Origin: an uncultured Elusimicrobiales bacterium
GTDB taxonomy: Bacteria > Elusimicrobiota > Elusimicrobia > Elusimicrobiales > Elusimicrobiaceae
Length of the DNA: 7,466 nt
Direction: 5' to 3'
Assembly: GCA_944322775.1 (NCBI GenBank)
Contig: CALUQA010000028.1
Coordinates: 1 to 7,466 of the forward strand
In this document: piece by piece, positions 5,574 through 7,466 of the stretch
Layout: each line of letters begins with the position of its first letter
Numbering within the stretch: the first letter of the stretch is position 1
Program-made: the position numbers and the translations under genes
The notes under the pieces: generated by a model
The model's database searches: none
What the model saw: the letters and a program-made list of their open reading frames with translations, nothing else
Told to the model about the DNA's origin: nothing

Positions 5574-7270
5574 TTTCTATCCCCCTTTTCCGTTTCCGGT
5601 GCGGGCAGCACGGGCGGTTTAAAGTCGCTCTTGCGGGTTTTTTCCATTTCCAGGTTTTCAAACAGCAAACTGGGGGCAATGTTGCTTTGCGGCACCCAGC
5701 CCGAGTCTGCCCCGCAGGAGCCGTTAAACACGGTATCGTCGTCCCCCGCGGCCAAAATTTTGTTAAAGCTGACCAACGGCGTGCCCACCACGTCCAGCCC
5801 GCGCACCACTTCTTTGCGTCCGTCGGGGTACACTTTAAACACGCGTTTGGCCTCCAGCTTAAAGCTTTGCGGCAGGCTGGTGCCTGTCAGCGTATAGCCG
5901 CCGCCCAAATCTTCCACGATAAACCCATACGGTTTGCCCTGGCGTTTGATTTCCTGCAGCAGCATTTCTTCCAGCTGTTCATACGGCACCGTTTCTGAAG
6001 CCGTCGCCCGAATGACGCTCATGCGCGCTTCGGCACGGCGGCCCATTTGTTTGCGCCCGTGCCCGTTGGACGCGGGGAAGCCTTCAATGGGGCTGCTTTG
6101 CATTAAAAAGTTTTTCAGCACGCCGTTTTCAATAAGCGTGACGGGGCGTGCTTTTACGCCCTCGTCGTCATATTCATAATGGCCGCGCAACGGCTCGCCG
6201 TTAAATTCCGTCATAGTCGGGTCGGCCGTAATAGTGATAAGAGGGGAAATAACCTGCTGCCCCACTTTGCCGGAAAGCGTTTGCCCGTCGCCTGCGTTTT
6301 TCAGGCGGAAGCCTTCCAAACGGTGGCCCATAACCTCATGCACAAATACGGCTGCGGCACGCCCCCGCAAAATGGTAGGCGCATTAAAAGGTTCCCCTTC
6401 CGGCGCTTTGGAAAGTTCTTCCAACTCCTGCAACGATTTTTGCACATCGGCCAACAAAGTGGCCTCATCGGGGAAATCCTGCACGGAAGAGACGTCATAA
6501 ATGCCGTCGCGGCTGATTTCCAGCCCGTCTTTGCCGCGGCCGCTTAATTGATAAGACAGACGGTAAAACCCGTACGGTGTTTTTAAGCGGGTGCCGCGGC
6601 TGTCGACAAAATAGCGATGACCTTGTTCCACCGAGGCGGAAAAAGAAGCCGACAAAACAAAATCTTTGCCGTTTACCAATTTGGAAGCTTCTTTCAGGCG
6701 TGCTTCCAGCGGCTGCAAATCCACCGGCTGCAAGGCAACCGTATGGCAATAGTTTTCTTTAGGCGGAAAGACAAAATCGGGCGATTTGTCGCGCGTGTCT
6801 GCCATGGAACGCACATTGGACTGCACCCGGCTGAAATCCTGCTGGGCCGTTTCGGCCGCCTGCTGGGTGGCTTTCCACCACGCGGTCAAAAAACCTTTAG
6901 GGTCGGACGGATCCGGCACGGGGGTATTCCACGCCGCCACGGACCAGTTTTCCTGCTCACCGCGCAACGCGTGCGTATTATCCAAAGCCGTACTGCCGGC
7001 GCGGGCCATCACTTCAGCCACGGAGTCTTTGTCGTCTCTGCGAACGGCCACCCCGTCATACGCCACCAACAGGGAGTGCGTCTCCCCCTGTGTATACGTA
7101 TAAGAGAGATAATAAATGGGCGGTTTTTGTTTTTTTAAAATTTTAAAACTGCGCGTCAGTTCCTTTTCCATCAACTGCAAAGGCACTTCCTGCTGCAGTT
7201 GGCACACGGCGCCAACAGCCGGCAGCGCGGCGCACAATAAGGCCGCGGCAAAAGCAAAAATTTTCTTCAT
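5570..7270 (-). CDS. Exported TldD-like zinc metalloprotease
   Basis: The 566-residue protein opens with a signal peptide (MKKIFAFAAALLCAALPAVGA, cleavage about 21) and belongs to the TldD/PmbA family (peptidase U62). The N-terminal half (about 25-295) is the substrate-cradle type domain, with the strand motif RYFVDSRGTRL (219-229). The catalytic half holds HEVMGH at 311-316, matching the family's HExxxH zinc motif. Further on come DDEGV (368-372), SPIEG (393-397), SNGHGR, the GGGYTLTG segment, and Cys519 in GSCG, at the position of the third zinc ligand in TldD. All expected catalytic residues are therefore present. E. coli TldD/TldE removes leader or unfolded peptides (microcin B17 maturation, CcdA turnover) in the cytoplasm; a signal peptide would instead place this one in the periplasm or outside. 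It is longer than the roughly 480-residue E. coli protein, partly through the leader and a charged Pro-rich tail (about 543-566). The substrate is unknown. A good GGAGGG site lies 5 nt before the ATG. Confidence 0.9.
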   Translation of the reverse strand: MKKIFAFAAALLCAALPAVGAVCQLQQEVPLQLMEKELTRSFKILKKQKPPIYYLSYTYTQGETHSLLVAYDGVAVRRDDKDSVAEVMARAGSTALDNTHALRGEQENWSVAAWNTPVPDPSDPKGFLTAWWKATQQAAETAQQDFSRVQSNVRSMADTRDKSPDFVFPPKENYCHTVALQPVDLQPLEARLKEASKLVNGKDFVLSASFSASVEQGHRYFVDSRGTRLKTPYGFYRLSYQLSGRGKDGLEISRDGIYDVSSVQDFPDEATLLADVQKSLQELEELSKAPEGEPFNAPTILRGRAAAVFVHEVMGHRLEGFRLKNAGDGQTLSGKVGQQVISPLITITADPTMTEFNGEPLRGHYEYDDEGVKARPVTLIENGVLKNFLMQSSPIEGFPASNGHGRKQMGRRAEARMSVIRATASETVPYEQLEEMLLQEIKRQGKPYGFIVEDLGGGYTLTGTSLPQSFKLEAKRVFKVYPDGRKEVVRGLDVVGTPLVSFNKILAAGDDDTVFNGSCGADSGWVPQSNIAPSLLFENLEMEKTRKSDFKPPVLPAPETEKGDRK

Positions 7271-7275
7271 GGCTA

Positions 7276-7281
7276 CCCTCC
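7276..7281 (-). promoter_or_regulatory. Strong Shine-Dalgarno of the tldD-like gene
   Basis: On the minus strand, GGAGGG lies five bases before the ATG at 7270. This fixes the start, which also gives an intact signal peptide, and shows that the organism uses a canonical anti-SD. Confidence 0.8.
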
Positions 7282-7297
7282 GTCAAAATATAGTTTT

Positions 7298-7306
7298 ATT
7301 TTAGCA
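7298..7306 (-). promoter_or_regulatory. Candidate extended -10 promoter for the tldD/tldE-like operon
   Basis: The minus strand reads TGCTAAAAT: a TAAAAT -10 hexamer (5 of 6 to consensus) preceded by the TGn extension. Transcription would begin near 7291, leaving a leader of about 20 nt that contains the GGAGGG site. No good -35 hexamer lies at 16-18 nt (CAAACA at 7326-7321 is poor), which is tolerable for an extended -10. A second AT-rich hexamer, TATATT (7292-7287), would leave almost no leader. Confidence 0.45.
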
Positions 7307-7323
7307 AAATCCCCGGTGGGTGT

Positions 7324-7353
7324 TTGTGAGGCGGTAAACAAATTTGATATGAT
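7324..7353 (+). promoter_or_regulatory. Promoter of the tRNA-Thr gene
   Basis: A -35-like TTGTGA (7324-7329, 4 of 6 to consensus) is followed after 18 nt by TATGAT (7348-7353, 5 of 6). A TGn extension at 7345-7347 makes this an extended -10. The start point would be near 7360, about 9 nt before the mature tRNA 5' end, which suits a short leader removed by RNase P. Confidence 0.65.
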
Positions 7354-7368
7354 AAATAAAGAAGTTGC

Positions 7369-7441
7369 GCCGAGATAGCTCAACTGGCAGAGCAACGGTT
7401 TTGTAAACCGTAGGTTGTGGGTTCGACTCCCATTCTCGGCT
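7369..7441 (+). tRNA. tRNA-Thr (anticodon UGU)
   Basis: A full cloverleaf can be drawn. The acceptor GCCGAGA (7369-7375) pairs with TCTCGGC (7434-7440). The D arm is GCTC/GAGC (7378-7381, 7390-7393) with GG in the loop. The anticodon stem is ACGGT/ACCGT (7395-7399, 7407-7411) around TTTGTAA, putting TGT at 7402-7404. The T arm is GTGGG/CCCAT around TTCGACT. The anticodon UGU reads ACA and other ACN codons, so the tRNA is threonine-specific. The discriminator base would be U (7441), and CCA is not encoded, so it must be added after transcription. Confidence 0.96.
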
Positions 7442-7450
7442 TTTTCTTTT
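7441..7450 (+). terminator. T-rich tract after the tRNA, possible transcript end
   Basis: TTTTTCTTTT directly follows the acceptor stem. A GC-rich tRNA stem followed by a T run could end transcription or simply be a 3' trailer. No separate hairpin is visible before the window ends, and further tRNA genes could follow outside it. Confidence 0.3.
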
Positions 7451-7466
7451 GTCCTTATATTTTACC

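Noticed and set aside
6617..7138. Plus-strand open frame (173 codons) opposite the TldD-like gene
   Set aside because: It is the complement of conserved TldD-like coding sequence. It has no ribosome site and no recognisable motif, and its His/Arg/Gly-rich composition is typical of a reverse-strand artefact.
7199..7270. Possible lipoprotein signal in the TldD-like protein (Cys23)
   Set aside because: The preceding residues G-A-V do not match a lipobox, and AVGA gives a normal signal peptidase I site.
1..7466. CRISPR arrays, insertion sequences or phage genes
   Set aside because: I saw no regularly spaced repeats, transposase or integrase motifs, terminal inverted repeats or phage structural genes. 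Apart from the terminator hairpin no notable repeat was found by eye.

Overview
The window looks like a chromosomal stretch from a Gram-negative bacterium of roughly balanced base composition. The evidence is a TolC-type outer-membrane efflux protein, a beta-barrel C-terminus ending in phenylalanine, and many Sec-type signal peptides. The codon use and the mix of envelope genes remind me of gut Elusimicrobiota, but that is an impression and the sequence alone does not prove it. There is no sign of a phage, transposon, CRISPR array or recent transfer. Base and codon use look even throughout.

Left half, plus strand (1-3885): a tightly packed gene run with no internal room for promoters. It holds the 3' end of a probable outer-membrane beta-barrel protein, a small two-TM HAMP protein with no output domain, a TolC-like outer-membrane factor, a signal-peptide-bearing patatin-like lipase and an exported TPR-repeat protein. 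Gaps are 16 and 18 nt, and overlaps are 4 and 20 nt, so this is very probably one operon whose promoter lies before the window. Every product is predicted to act in the envelope. That suggests an envelope lipid or export function, but no pump, adaptor or substrate gene is present to fix it.

Centre (3895-3926): a strong hairpin with a T-rich tract on each side lies between the convergent stop codons and should end transcription from both directions.

Right half, minus strand (7270-3927): a two-gene operon encoding a tandem pair of TldD/PmbA-family (peptidase U62) proteins, both with N-terminal signal peptides. The first gene keeps the HExxxH zinc motif and the downstream cysteine. The second has lost all three metal ligands. 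This mirrors the known cytoplasmic TldD/TldE heterodimer of E. coli, but apparently moved outside the cytoplasm, and it is the most interesting item in the window.

Right edge: a roughly 100-nt divergent region carries extended -10 promoter candidates for the tldD-like operon (minus) and for a tRNA-Thr(UGU) gene (plus), which ends just before the window does.
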